Positions 22,558 to 34,444 of a DNA stretch of 64,000 nucleotides are shown piece by piece; the stretch's first letter is position 1; the number at the start of each line of letters is the position of its first letter. Location of the stretch: assembly GCA_009746045.1 (NCBI GenBank), contig RPFO01000448.1, positions 3,020,049-3,084,048 on the forward strand. Direction: 5' to 3'. The DNA is from Mesostigma viride. Lineage: Eukaryota; Streptophyta; Mesostigmatophyceae; Mesostigmatales; Mesostigmataceae. Position numbers and translations under genes: made by a program. Under the pieces are notes generated by a model. It was given only the letters and a program-made list of their open reading frames with translations, had not been told where the DNA came from and ran no database searches.

Positions 22558-23615
22558 ATGCCGCCCATCACCATCGACCTCACGGTCTCTCCTGTGAAGC
22601 CCCTTCCCGGCAGGCAGACGCAAAGCCGACAGCAAGCATCTCTAAGCGCTTCAGCTTCAAGCAACGATGCAAGTCTTCTTGCCGCTGGGCTCAACGACAG
22701 GTGTGCTGCACCCAAGAGGAAGTCGACACCTTCTGCCTCCACAGGCCGCGTCGAGGAAGACACGCCTGCGGCCACTGCACCGCTCAACGACAGGTGTGCT
22801 GCACCCAAGAGGAAGTCGGCACCTTCTGCCTCCACAGGCCGCGTCGAGGAAGACACGCCCCCGGCCACTGCACAACACCGCGTGTTTGCTCCAACGGCCG
22901 CCCTTAGGAAGGCATCCCCCCGCACGGGTGCACACCAGGGGAAGCCTTGCTATGTGATCGGCTGCAGCCCCCCTGTTATCGCCCATGACCTGACTCGAAT
23001 GGTGGGTTTCACAGGCTGTTGTCTTAACCTAGTTCTATCTTCATCGCCCGTTATATTTTATACTGTGAGTCAGTTGTCATTCCAGTTCCTATTTACATAT
23101 AAAACCGTCTAAGTTTCATGCGCTTAATTTTTAGGTCTGTAATGCAGCATATTGTTTACATTTTGCTCTATATTCGTATGTGTCCTACCTTGATCTATTA
23201 TCTTGTATTATCTATATTGTGTGCCCTGCAGTGCATCGTGATGTCATGCATGCAGAAGCGGTCTGGCATACGTGAGGACGACCCCAAGGTCTGGAGGCTG
23301 CGCGAGGTTGAGGGGGTGCCTCTGAAATGCGGTGGAAGGGGCACTAGATCAAGGAAGGGCATCGTCTACCGGTGCTCGCATCAGCATGTCCGCAAGCACG
23401 TTTACCGGTCCATTGAGGTGGACGTCACTGATGAGTGCGGTGCGCAGTGCCGACAGCTTGTCTTTTTCTGCCCCGCCTGCGTGAGTCACTCAGTGGCAAC
23501 ATTGACCTGCACAACCCGCCCAGGTTGTGGGACTCCCCCGTCACGTTGTCCCACGGAGGAGCGATATTTTGATGCAATTGGGTTCCCAGCTACTCCTGTC
23601 CTGAACTTCGCCTAG
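22558..23615 (+). CDS. predicted two-exon gene: SUMO-interacting-motif and Cys-rich protein, unknown
   Basis: Model: exon 1 22558-23001 (148 codons), a GT-AG intron 23002-23231 rich in T, and exon 2 23232-23615 (127 codons plus stop); both junctions are phase 0. A second in-frame acceptor lies 21 bases further on. Exon 1 begins with an ITIDLTV motif (residues 4-10) like a SUMO-interacting motif. It then carries two tandem 31-residue units (from residues 45 and 76, from a 93-bp duplication), each with a basic PKRKS that could be a nuclear signal. Exon 2 is rich in Cys and His (CSHQH, CGAQC, FFCPAC), suggesting a metal-binding module I cannot name. TATA lies upstream and AATAAA at 23989. A nuclear role is inference. 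It could also be domesticated or transposon-derived. Confidence 0.5.
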
Positions 23616-23988
23616 ACTTTACCAAGTCCACATCCAGCTGTGCCATAGCAGAGCTCTAGCTTTTCTTAATTAATGGTGTTAGCTTGGGCCATAGAATGAA
23701 GGGACATTGAGCAAATTGTGAATCATGGGAAAAATTCTGGCCAGAATACCATGGCGCTCATTTGTGCTTGATCCATATAGGTGTAGCTAGACTTTGTGAG
23801 GACCAAGAGTTACTAATGTCATGGCCATGTTGAGTTTTGGAAAAAAGCAGGCATGGGAGGGTTTGCCTCGACGTATGCCTTTGCAATTTGTTGTGTACCC
23901 CATGGCCAAACGACTTTCATCTTCTTATTAAGTGAGAAACTATTTGTATACGTAGTATGTTGCTTTATACATCTTGCCATCCTTTTTA

Positions 23989-23994
23989 AATAAA
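23989..23994 (+). terminator. AATAAA polyadenylation signal
   Basis: Canonical hexamer 374 bases after the stop of the gene ending at 23615; it may end its transcript. Confidence 0.4.
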
Positions 23995-24133
23995 AGCTTT
24001 TTTATGTGTGTTATGTTCGTGATGACTGGTGTTTTGTGCACAACATTTATCAATATTGCGCTCCAATTGAACAGTTATTTGATTTTCCATGTTACCTCCT
24101 TGACAATGTACAGATTACACTGAAATACAAATA

Positions 24134-24240
24134 ATTAAATTAATTAATTAGTCTCTCGTGTCCCCGTTAGTTGGGGGACCACGGAGCACTGAATTCCCAA
24201 TTTAAGATACAGTGCAAGTCTCACCAAGATCGACGTCAAC
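24134..24240 (-). mobile_element. LINE/SINE 3' end relic with hairpin and TTAA tail
   Basis: Reverse-strand tail (TTAATT)n at 24134-24152, preceded on that strand by a GTCCCC..GGGGAC hairpin and the shared CGGAGCA motif. Short 5'-truncated copy; nothing coded. Confidence 0.5.
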
Positions 24241-24255
24241 ACGTATAAATGTATG

Positions 24256-24420
24256 ATTAATTAATTAATTAATTAATAGACACGTGACTGCGTCACGTGA
24301 GCATAAGTCCTCAGTGGAGGGGGAACATGGGATGAAATGTATGATGTCCACTGCAAATCCAAAATATGGGCCTCAAGTGAGGCCTCGAGCTAATCTTGCG
24401 CATGCACGCAAACAATGCCT
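24256..24420 (-). mobile_element. second-type 3' end relic (CACGTGAC hairpin plus TTAA tail)
   Basis: Tail at 24256-24279 followed by CACGTGAC-TGC-GTCACGTG, a perfect 8-bp stem. The same hairpin with the same neighbouring sequence lies in opposite orientation at about 59000-59065, showing a second repeat family with hairpin plus tail ends. Confidence 0.55.
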
Positions 24421-24689
24421 ACCATTCCTTTTATGTTTTCTAGGACCCACAGTTACGGGGTCGTAGTCGATCTTTGACAACGTCCGCCAAACGCTGCTTA
24501 ACCTGCTGATCAGACCATTATCTGAGTAAGAGGGGTTAATTGAGCGGATGACGCCACTTAACAGCGTCTTTGCTCTGCATGTCAGCTAAAAATATGGCGC
24601 ACGTTATATGAAGTGGTATATGTCCAATTGATATTGGCCACCCCGTCGCCAAAATCAGGGCTATAAATGTCATGCGACAGTGTCATGAA

Positions 24690-25301
24690 GAACAACTAGG
24701 AAAGTATATGGGTCGCGACCCCTAACAGTAGAACTAGTACGTAGGTGTGGGAAGCCATGGCGGCCGCCCACTCACCATCATGCCATATGTAGGATGGTGC
24801 CAAGGACCACTGGCTTCTCACCCTCATGGGCCTGGTAGGTGAGGTAGAACTGCGCAGGTGCCACCGCCTTCCCCACTCACGGGACAAGGCGGCTCCCCCA
24901 CCAGTCCTGCTCACCTTCCCCTCCCCTAAGGATCAAGCGGCGGTTCCTTTCTTGTCGCAAGAGGTTGCACGACCTCACCTGGACGCTGGACGACGACCTG
25001 ACCCCCGCTCAGCAGCAGCAGCGACGCGACCTGTGGCCGGAATACCTCCGCCACAAGCAGGTCCCCCAGAAGCCCAAGGTGTACTTGAGGGGCGGGGACC
25101 TGATAATTAACCACGCGATGTGGACGCCCCCTGCGCGCTAGAATAGCCTGTATAACAGCCCTACCTTGTATCCATTGGTATAGTCACTGCCGCCATGGCA
25201 GCCATGCCTAGAATGTTTGCCTAGCTGTGCCACCATACCTAGTCACGTGCACCGCTAACACACGTTACACAACCAGCCATAATTAATTAATTAATTAATT
25301 A
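24690..25301 (+). pseudogene. 5'-truncated LINE ORF1-type relic with TTAA tail
   Basis: A readable frame ends with the stop at about 25139-25141. It includes LDDDLTPAQQ (about 24989) and YLRGGDLIIN (about 25081), the pattern of the C-terminal part of LINE ORF1/gag-like proteins (basic run, LWP, then FRG-type strand). Non-coding sequence and an (ATTA)n tail (25279-25301) follow. The upstream part is truncated. Related relics at 26461-26650 and 57240-57420 end in the same way. Function in an active element would be RNA binding; here it is a fragment. Confidence 0.55.
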
Positions 25302-25900
25302 GACTCGTGCTCCCGTTGGGTCCGAGTCACGGAGCATTAACCCCGATGGATGGATGGATGGGTGCAAACAGTCCTACCGGTCTAATCTATCTACATCAGC
25401 TACCTACTACATCTATCTAACAGCATTCGAACTACAACATCTATCTAGACAGCCACACGCTGCCCTAGGGGAGCTGTCTGGCGTGCCTCCCACGGGTTTG
25501 CACACGCGGGCGCTTCCCCACTGGGGGGGGCTCGTTGTCCTCTATGACCTGGGCCCACTTGGCCTTGTCCATCATCTTCTTCCAAATCACGGAGAGGCCT
25601 AGGCCCCCCATGTCCTCTACTAGCTGTTCTTTGAAGGTGCGGGCCTTGCGGCGTCTAACATCACTGGGCCCGGCCAGCCATATTCTGATCAGACACTCCG
25701 CAAAGGTGAAAACCTTTGCGTTCAGTGCCGGGCCGCGGAAAACGCGGAAAACGCGATCTGCAAATGAATCCGACCGGAATCGAACTGGGGACCTCTCGCA
25801 CCAATTTTGCTGACTATAGGACGGACGTCTCCGGTTACCATGGCATCGCCAACTTACACCTACAGTCATCCGCAAAAGTTCTCCTGTCCGGGGAGTGATG
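25279..25900 (-). pseudogene. LINE ORF2 C-terminal relic, possibly with a tRNA-like head
   Basis: On the reverse strand, 25875-25465 is open. Its middle shows the zinc-knuckle-like end of LINE reverse transcriptases (FTFAECLIRIW), then LVEDMGGLGLSVIWKKMM and KAKWAQVIED. The 3' sequence has the GCTCC..GGGAGC hairpin (about 25308-25340) and a (TTAA)n tail shared with the forward relic ending at 25301. The 5' part (about 25770-25850) holds a B-box-like AGTTCGATTCC and tRNA-like spacing, so it may be a SINE with a LINE-derived tail. Copies of the same body occur at 52430-52640, and a diverged frame at 29182-29379. Confidence 0.55.
25770..25850 (-). ncRNA. tRNA-like SINE head (candidate)
   Basis: Reverse strand carries an A-box-like TGCCATGGTAACCGG and, about 50 bases on, AGTTCGATTCC, matching the RNA polymerase III B-box. 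The cloverleaf stems are imperfect, so it is not a functional tRNA. Confidence 0.35.
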
Positions 25901-25974
25901 CAAGCCTTTCGGATTTGGTACTAGATAAATCACTCGAGATCTGTGTGTAGGAGTACTACACACGTGTCTAGCCA

Positions 25975-26812
25975 TATAATTAATTAATTAATTAAAATCA
26001 TAGCTCCGTTGGGAGCATATGTAACACATAGCCCTGAGAAAGGGGCATCTATGGGTTTGTAATACAATCAGGGCTACAACCTGCAGGTGGAGGATGTACA
26101 ACTGTCACCTGCTCTGGGTGCACAAGGTGCACCTGCACCGCCATGATGGTTCATGCCTCCTTAACAAGCACAGGCACCCAGGGGGGGCTTGAGGAGAGGG
26201 CCTAGAAGGCCTGCATGACATATGGGGTGGAGGGTATGTGGCTAGGCTATAGCTGGTGTACACATGGCATCTCAGCAGAGAGTAACTCCCTGCATAGGCA
26301 TCGCATGGCTAAATTCTTAATGCATCATCCATGGGAGGTCCCATTGTAGGCTGGGCGCGGCTAGATACTGAAAGCATCATCCATGGGGGCCATTATGGGC
26401 GCACATGCGCGTGGGCCACTTGCAAGGCTAAGCCTATCTAATCTACACTACTGGTATATTCCCTAGCCTGGAGTGGCAGGAGGGGCCTGCCAGGGCTTGT
26501 GGTCAACGTGGATGACCGCCCCCCTCCAGTATACCGGCTTCCCCCCTGCACGCTGCCGGAGCTGAAGGTAGGTCGGCCATAGCTCGCGTCGCCGCTGTTG
26601 CTGGGCCAAGGTCAAGTCGTCGTCCAGCGTGAAGCGAGTCTCCGAGAGCTTCTTGCGGCATTTGGGCCAGCCATATAGCCTCAGCTTAGCCCTTGTACAG
26701 CCATGCTACGTCCTGGCTATGATCAGTTTACTTGCCCACGCTACTTGTTACTAATGATATGTTCACATATGGGTCTTATTGCACCCACAGCACTTGCCGG
26801 ATCGTCTACTAA
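25975..26812 (-). pseudogene. LINE ORF1-type relic with covarying tail hairpin
   Basis: On the reverse strand, about 26650-26461 reads LDDDLTLAQQQRRRELWP and then YWRGAVIHVDHKPW, the same ORF1 C-terminal pattern as at 24690-25301. A long 3' untranslated part runs to a perfect hairpin GCTCC-GTTG-GGAGC (forward strand 26003-26016) and the (TTAA)n tail (25975-25996). The copy at 56785-57420 is related. 5'-truncated, not functional. Confidence 0.6.
26003..26016 (-). ncRNA. 3' tail hairpin, G-C outer pair
   Basis: Reverse strand GCTCCCAACGGAGC: 5-bp stem with CAAC loop, directly before the TTAA tail. Confidence 0.7.
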
Positions 26813-27087
26813 AAAATTAAATTAAATTATAACATGTCTCCGTTGGGAGATCATGTAGCACATATTCCAGGTTGGATGGGTGGTGTGGAGGAAGCCGCGT
26901 AAGCGAACTAACTAAGCTATATCTAGTCTAGGAAACCCTATCTACGCTACTCATCAAAACGGCTCCTCCTCTTGGGGGGAGGCGGCTTGCCCACAGGGGC
27001 TGGCGTGCCGTGTAAGCCTTGACGTCAATCTTCTGCCACCGCTTCTTGTCATGCATGGCAGTCCAGAGAAGGATCGTCTACATGGCG
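26813..27087 (-). pseudogene. 5'-truncated 3' end of the APE-type LINE
   Basis: Reverse strand carries the ORF2 C-terminus (KKRWQKI, ARQPLWA) and 3' untranslated part, closely matching 56460-56770 of the degenerate LINE (shared GCCAGCCCCTGTGGGCAAGC). It ends with hairpin TCTCC-GTTG-GGAGA (26837-26850) and an (AATTTAATT) tail. Typical 5'-truncated retroposed copy. Confidence 0.7.
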
Positions 27088-27243
27088 TGTCCGATTGCCG
27101 CTGTGGCATGCCTCTGGCATGAAGGAGCTAAAGGGGGTACGTCTCTGCCCTTTCTTCCTGTTGTGCACATGCAGGGATTAAAAGCACTTCGGTGCTCCGT
27201 GACTTCCGAACGGGAGCAATTAAGAACTAATTCAATTAATTAA
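27088..27243 (+). mobile_element. SINE-like element S, copy 1
   Basis: About 155 bp, homologous to 59390-59553 (shared CTGTGGCATGCC, TCTGCCCTTTC, CAGGGATT). Ends with AGCAC-TTCG-GTGCT (27183-27196), then the GTGCTCC..GGAGCA pairing partner, then AATTAATTAAT. Non-coding. Confidence 0.6.
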
Positions 27244-27289
27244 TAGGATGGTAGTTCTCTGCTGCGCATGCGAATCCCATTACTTAACC

Positions 27290-27450
27290 CAGGTTAATTA
27301 ACTGCTTGATTGGAACACGTCGATCGCGTGTTGGGGAGCCACGGTCCCACGGAGCATTGGTGCAACCGTTCTCGCGCCGTTTTCGTGGTACCAGTTGAAG
27401 TCCTACCACTCTAACGGACTGAGTTTGTGCGCCTACCAGGCGCCGCGCCA
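27290..27450 (-). mobile_element. tRNA-like SINE candidate
   Basis: On the reverse strand a D-arm-like CTCAGTCCGTTAGAGTGG (near 27423-27405) begins a tRNA-like head. The shared GCTCCGTG and GGCTCCCCAACA hairpin motif follows at about 27325-27360, and the piece ends in TTAATTAA near 27296. Head and tail combination suggests a short SINE using the LINE tail signal. Cloverleaf not verified. Confidence 0.35.
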
Positions 27451-28660
27451 ATAATAATTTAACGGTCAAACCTGGGGGGATCGAAAGATCTAGACGTCAG
27501 CTTTCCGTAGAGCACTTCAGACCGTACTTTGGACACCTGGCCAGGGAGATATGCTTGAGCAAAGTTAGGGGGGTACCATGGTCCAACGGGACCGACGTGC
27601 AGGAAAAATATTGACGCGCATGGCTATGGCGGTGCAAAGAACTGACTGGTACGAGAGAATGGCTTGACGTATTGGACTCAAATTTTGTAGGCATGATTCT
27701 TAGATCCTAAAAATTGAATATCCCTAGCCATGGAAGGTTTGGAGGTACGTAGATGGGTCTCGGGGTGCTGGTCGGCGCAGCAAATGACGTTAGCGGCCAG
27801 GCAGTGATGGTGCGAGTGCTGCATGTTGCTAGGCCGAATTTTCCCAGACATCTGCGCATCGATCAATTTAGTACGTTGTTCCCAACAAGATTTATTAGCA
27901 TTGGCAGCCAGTAAAGGCTCGAGGCTACGTCCATTACTCTGGCGTGCTGGCTCGCGCAAGAAAGGTAATCTGCTGTACCGACCTGGTACGTTCTAGCCTC
28001 CAAGCGTGTTCTATTAGCCGTATATAGTTGTATTATCGTTTAAAGCTAATATCAGAGTTATTACCGAGGGGTTGTGATTGTCTTTTTGTTGTTTTGCTGC
28101 CTCTACGCATCGGCTTGTCATGGTTGGGGAATACCATCAGGTCAAGCAGATTTTGGACCATGTTTGGTCACCGTTAGCTGATGCTGCAACGGAAATAGCG
28201 AGGTAACGATTGTTATCGGTCACTAATATGGTAACGTTGATTACCCAATGCTTTTCCTTGGTCAAGCACCCCGAGACAAGTTCTTTTCTGACCAGTGTTA
28301 GGCGTGGCTTCTTGTTTTGCTGGCCAACGCCCACCTTCTTGTTTTGCATCCATTGCATGTGAAAATCGTGGAGATACCCATAACCTGTTTGCATGGGAGC
28401 ATTATACCAACTTATTCCTATTGTTTTATTCATTGTTTCCAAGAACATAGAGGTGTTTTGTCGTTCATTGGGTGTGTTAGTGATGTAGCTCCTTGCCACC
28501 CTTTGTACGCGCGCTTTAGGCCTTGATATGAGCCTTACACCTATTGTATAGCATGAGCTTGTGTCTTATATGCTGGACATGGTGTTGGCATTGCTTTTGT
28601 GGCCATCTAGTTGTTGTTTTGTGCCACTTTGGGATAGGAAACCTGTACGGCAGTTCTAGC
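27451..28660. other. unassigned sequence
   Basis: No supported gene. A 120-codon open frame on the reverse strand at 28137-28499 has no recognisable features, and I treat it as chance. Confidence 0.3.
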
Positions 28661-28666
28661 AACCGT

Positions 28667-28710
28667 CCCAAAATAGCTTGCACCGTTATAACGGTCTGAG
28701 CTATTTTGGG
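28667..28710. repeat. 44-bp near-perfect palindromic hairpin
   Basis: CCCAAAATAGCT (28667-28678) pairs exactly with AGCTATTTTGGG (28699-28710). The interior holds a perfect 14-bp palindrome ACCGTTATAACGGT (28682-28695). Could be a cruciform or small fold-back element. Confidence 0.75.
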
Positions 28711-29181
28711 CTGTTTGCTAGCTAGCATGTGCAGTTCTGTGACATTTCATGCTGTGAATGCATTGATGGCATGCCTGTGATTCTAATAAACTGCCTTTAA
28801 AAGGCCAGGGCCACCTGATTTGTGTAAATGGTCTATAATGCATTATATATGTCACCAACCCCATGTGCACCGTACCCCCCTGGGGGGGGTGCTATTTATA
28901 GCATGCATGGGGCATAGATATGTGACCAACCAAATTTCCCAAACATTATTTGATATAAAAGCATGCTTGGTTCCAAGGGTGGGCCAGAAAATCTTATTTG
29001 GCTAGTTACTCTCAGGCGCACAAAGATACCCAAACTCAGTCCGTTTCGGTGGTTCCAGTCCAGACGGTTTACATCGAATGAAGATCAAGGAGACAACCAG
29101 CGCAGGCCTGCGAATGAAGATGCCTATACGGTTGGATCAATATGGATACTCGTGTAGGATCATGGATACTCGACTCCTCCC

Positions 29182-29379
29182 ATGCATTTGGGAGGAGCCG
29201 GCAACAACGTAGAGCCAGTGAGTAAGTGCATGGTGGGCATGCGAATCCATGACGACGTACGATTGCAGATGATTGAGGATTCAGGGCTTCTAGGACTATC
29301 TGTAATCCGTGCCCTCATGATAGACAAGGAGAAATGGGCCGCAATCTGCGATAAGTGTACCTTCCTTCATGAGAATTAA
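29182..29379 (+). pseudogene. LINE ORF2 C-terminal relic, forward
   Basis: The end of this 65-codon frame (EDSGLLGLSVI, MIDKEKWAAI) matches the C-terminal pattern of the relic at 25465-25875 (EDMGGLGLSVI, MMDKAKWAQV). Stop at 29377-29379, then AATTAATTA. Third copy of the same LINE end. Confidence 0.55.
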
Positions 29380-29459
29380 TTAGCAACATAACGGCAGGCT
29401 CGAGCTACCATGGTCCGGATTCTCCCGATTTCTGGCCTGCGCTGGTTGTCTCCTTGATA

Positions 29460-29690
29460 ACTCCGTTGGGAGTACATGTAGCACAAATCCCTGAGAAGGG
29501 GCATATTCTGATTTGGCACGCCGCAAAGGTGAAAACCATCTGCGTTCAGTGCCGGTCCCTGAGAAGGGGCATATGGCTATTAATACATTCTGGGCTACTT
29601 CCTGCAAGGCTAGGGTGTAAACTACACCTGCTCTAGGTGCACCAAGGGCACGGCTGCACCACCATGATGTCTCAGAGCTCAATTAAGGCC
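29460..29690 (-). mobile_element. LINE 3' end fragment with tail hairpin
   Basis: Forward-strand hairpin ACTCC-GTTG-GGAGT at 29460-29473. Body matches 56807-56960 and 26003-26150 (GGGGCATAT, CTGGGCTAC, CACCATGATG). The piece near 29507-29560 repeats 25680-25732. No intact coding. Confidence 0.6.
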
Positions 29691-29918
29691 TGGCATGGGG
29701 GATATGAAACATGCTCCTGTTTCATACCCACGAGCCCCGCGACCCAAATGTTGCTAGAATGCAGGGTAGAAGTCCGCAGGTGGAGGTTATTGCCCCTGAG
29801 GATATCCGCTACACTACCGCGTTGTCTGCAATTACAGTACAGGACAGCTGAGATGAGGATTTTATCCCCCTCAAGTGACTTTATACGGTTCCAAGGGCAT
29901 GATGCATTGAATGAAAGA

Positions 29919-32507
<2,589 letters not shown>

Positions 32508-32508
32508 T

Positions 32509-34444
32509 GCAAACGGCCAGGGAAATACGCTTTGGATTTGGAGCTCGATTTTGTTTTGTAAACCGTCATGATCAATCTGCAGAGGACTTTTACCGGGCAT
32601 TTTCGGCATCAGTAGATTAATGCATTAAAGGAGACAGTGTCTCTACCTTTGTCATGTTTCTAAGAACTATCATGGCAATGGTAATCCTCCCACCCACACT
32701 TGATGAGTTATAGCCCCAAACAGACAGTTGCCATCACGTGGAGTGGCGCAGATCTTCATGGCACTTGGAGGGTAAATTGCTGAAGGCCTGTGGTGTGTAC
32801 AAGTAACACCATGCTCACCGGCAGTAACGTGTAACCACAAGTACTCGAAAGATAATTGGGTAGCGCGCGGCATAAACTTCATGTCGCCACGTTCGGGGCG
32901 CACTAGGCATGGATATCCCTGCCTATTCGATGTATATGAGCGACGTCGTCGGATTACCCACTCGCCAAGTCAAGTTCTTCCCTAAAAGCGAGCGGGCGCG
33001 CTAAAGAAGACTTACATTCGACCAGGAATCATCAACACGCCCAGCTGCTCGCTAAATCTAGTTGCTAAATCGCACAGCGCCGATGCAGGCCGAACCGACC
33101 TATTTCCACAAATAATAGGCTGCAGCTTTCACGGGGTTAAAACTATCGCGATATTTCAAATAAATGACACTCCGATCACTGTCAGCATTGTTTGCAAGCA
33201 CTCAACATGCCCCAGAATCGATATCTAGTGCAGCACCGCCATTCATTTCTTTATCCCTGCTTTAGCCACGGCCATGGGCACATGGTTTATCAAGGAGACA
33301 ACATGTGCATGATCAGAACAGGTATTTCATTTATACAACAATTACTTAATCAGAGCACAGCCAAGGCCGAGTGTTTGCTTCATGGTCAGTGGGTGGCTGC
33401 TCGGTCAGTATGGTAAACTCATGCTCGGTCAGTGGATGGAACGTATTCTGATGGAACGTATGCTTGGTCAGTGGGTGGAACGTGTGCTTGCTCAGTGGGT
33501 GGAACGTGTGTTTGGTCAGTGGGTGGAACGTGTGTTTGGTCAGTGGGTGGCAGGTGTGCTTGGTCAGTACGGGGAACCCGTGCTTGCATGGTCAGTGGGA
33601 TGAACGTGTGCCAGTATGGGGAACCCGTGCTTGGTCAGTGGGTGGAACGTGTGCTTGCTCAGTGGGTGGAACGTGTGTTTGGTCAGTGGGTGGAACGTGT
33701 GTTTGGTCAGTGGGTGGCAGGTGTGCTTGGTCAGTACGGGGAACCCGTGCTTGCATGGTCAGTGGGATGAACGTGTGCCAGTATGGGGAACCCGTGCTTG
33801 GTCAGTGGGTGGCACGTGTGCTTGGTCAGTATGGGGAACCCGTGCTTGCATGGTCAGTGGGTGGAACGTGTGTTTGGTCAGTGGGTGGCACGTGTGCTTG
33901 GTCAGTATGGAGAACCCGTGCTTGCATGATCAGTGGGTGGAAGGTGTGCTTGGTCAGTGGGTGGAAGGTGTGCTTGGTCAGTGGGTGGAACGTGTACGTG
34001 CGTGGTCAGTGGGTGGAACGTGCACTTGGTCAGTGGGTGGAACGTGTGCTTGGTCAGTGGGTGGCACGTGTGCTTGGTCAGTATGGGGAACCCATGCTTG
34101 CATGGTCAGAGGGCTGAACGTGTGCTTGGTCAGTAGGTGGAACGTGCACTTGGTCAGTGGGTGGCACGTGTGCTTGGTCAGTGGGTGGAACGTGTGCTTG
34201 GTCAGTATGGGGAACCCGTGCGTGGTCAGTGGGCTGAAAGTGTGCTTGGTCAACAGTGTGGGTGGGAGGATTACCATTCAAATGATAGCTCTTAAAAACA
34301 TGACAAAGGCAGAGACACCATCTCCTGGCATTAATCTAGTGATTCATCAGTAATGCCAAAAATGCCCAGTAAAGGTCCCTTTCATGAAAAGGAACAAATC
34401 AAATTCGAGCTCAAAATACAAAGGTTTTTTCCCCGGCCGTTTGC
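32509..34444. mobile_element. long-TIR non-autonomous DNA element
   Basis: Left arm 32509-32700 and right arm 34256-34444 are inverted copies about 190 bp long, diverged but collinear (shared GCAAACGGCC tip, GAGCTCGA, GGGCATTTT, TCTCTxCCTTTGTCATGTTT, GGTAATCCTCCCACCCACAC). The interior holds unassigned sequence and a 24-bp minisatellite. No transposase and no clear target duplication; the left tip abuts the (GGGA)n array. Long TIRs recall Mutator-like elements, but superfamily is not shown. Confidence 0.65.
33370..34255. repeat. 24-bp minisatellite inside the long-TIR element
   Basis: Units GTGGGTGGAACGTGTGCTTG plus GTCA, reverse complement of the family at 15780-16010 and 19438-20560. Because 24 is divisible by three, all frames give 8-residue repeats. 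The open frames are array by-products. Confidence 0.9.

Noticed and set aside
25770-25850. A functional tRNA gene
   Set aside because: B-box matches but acceptor and anticodon stems do not pair well; kept only as a tRNA-like SINE head.
33432-34353. Overlapping frames of 112-245 codons with 8-residue repeats
   Set aside because: 24-bp minisatellite read in three frames at once; the unit length is a multiple of three.
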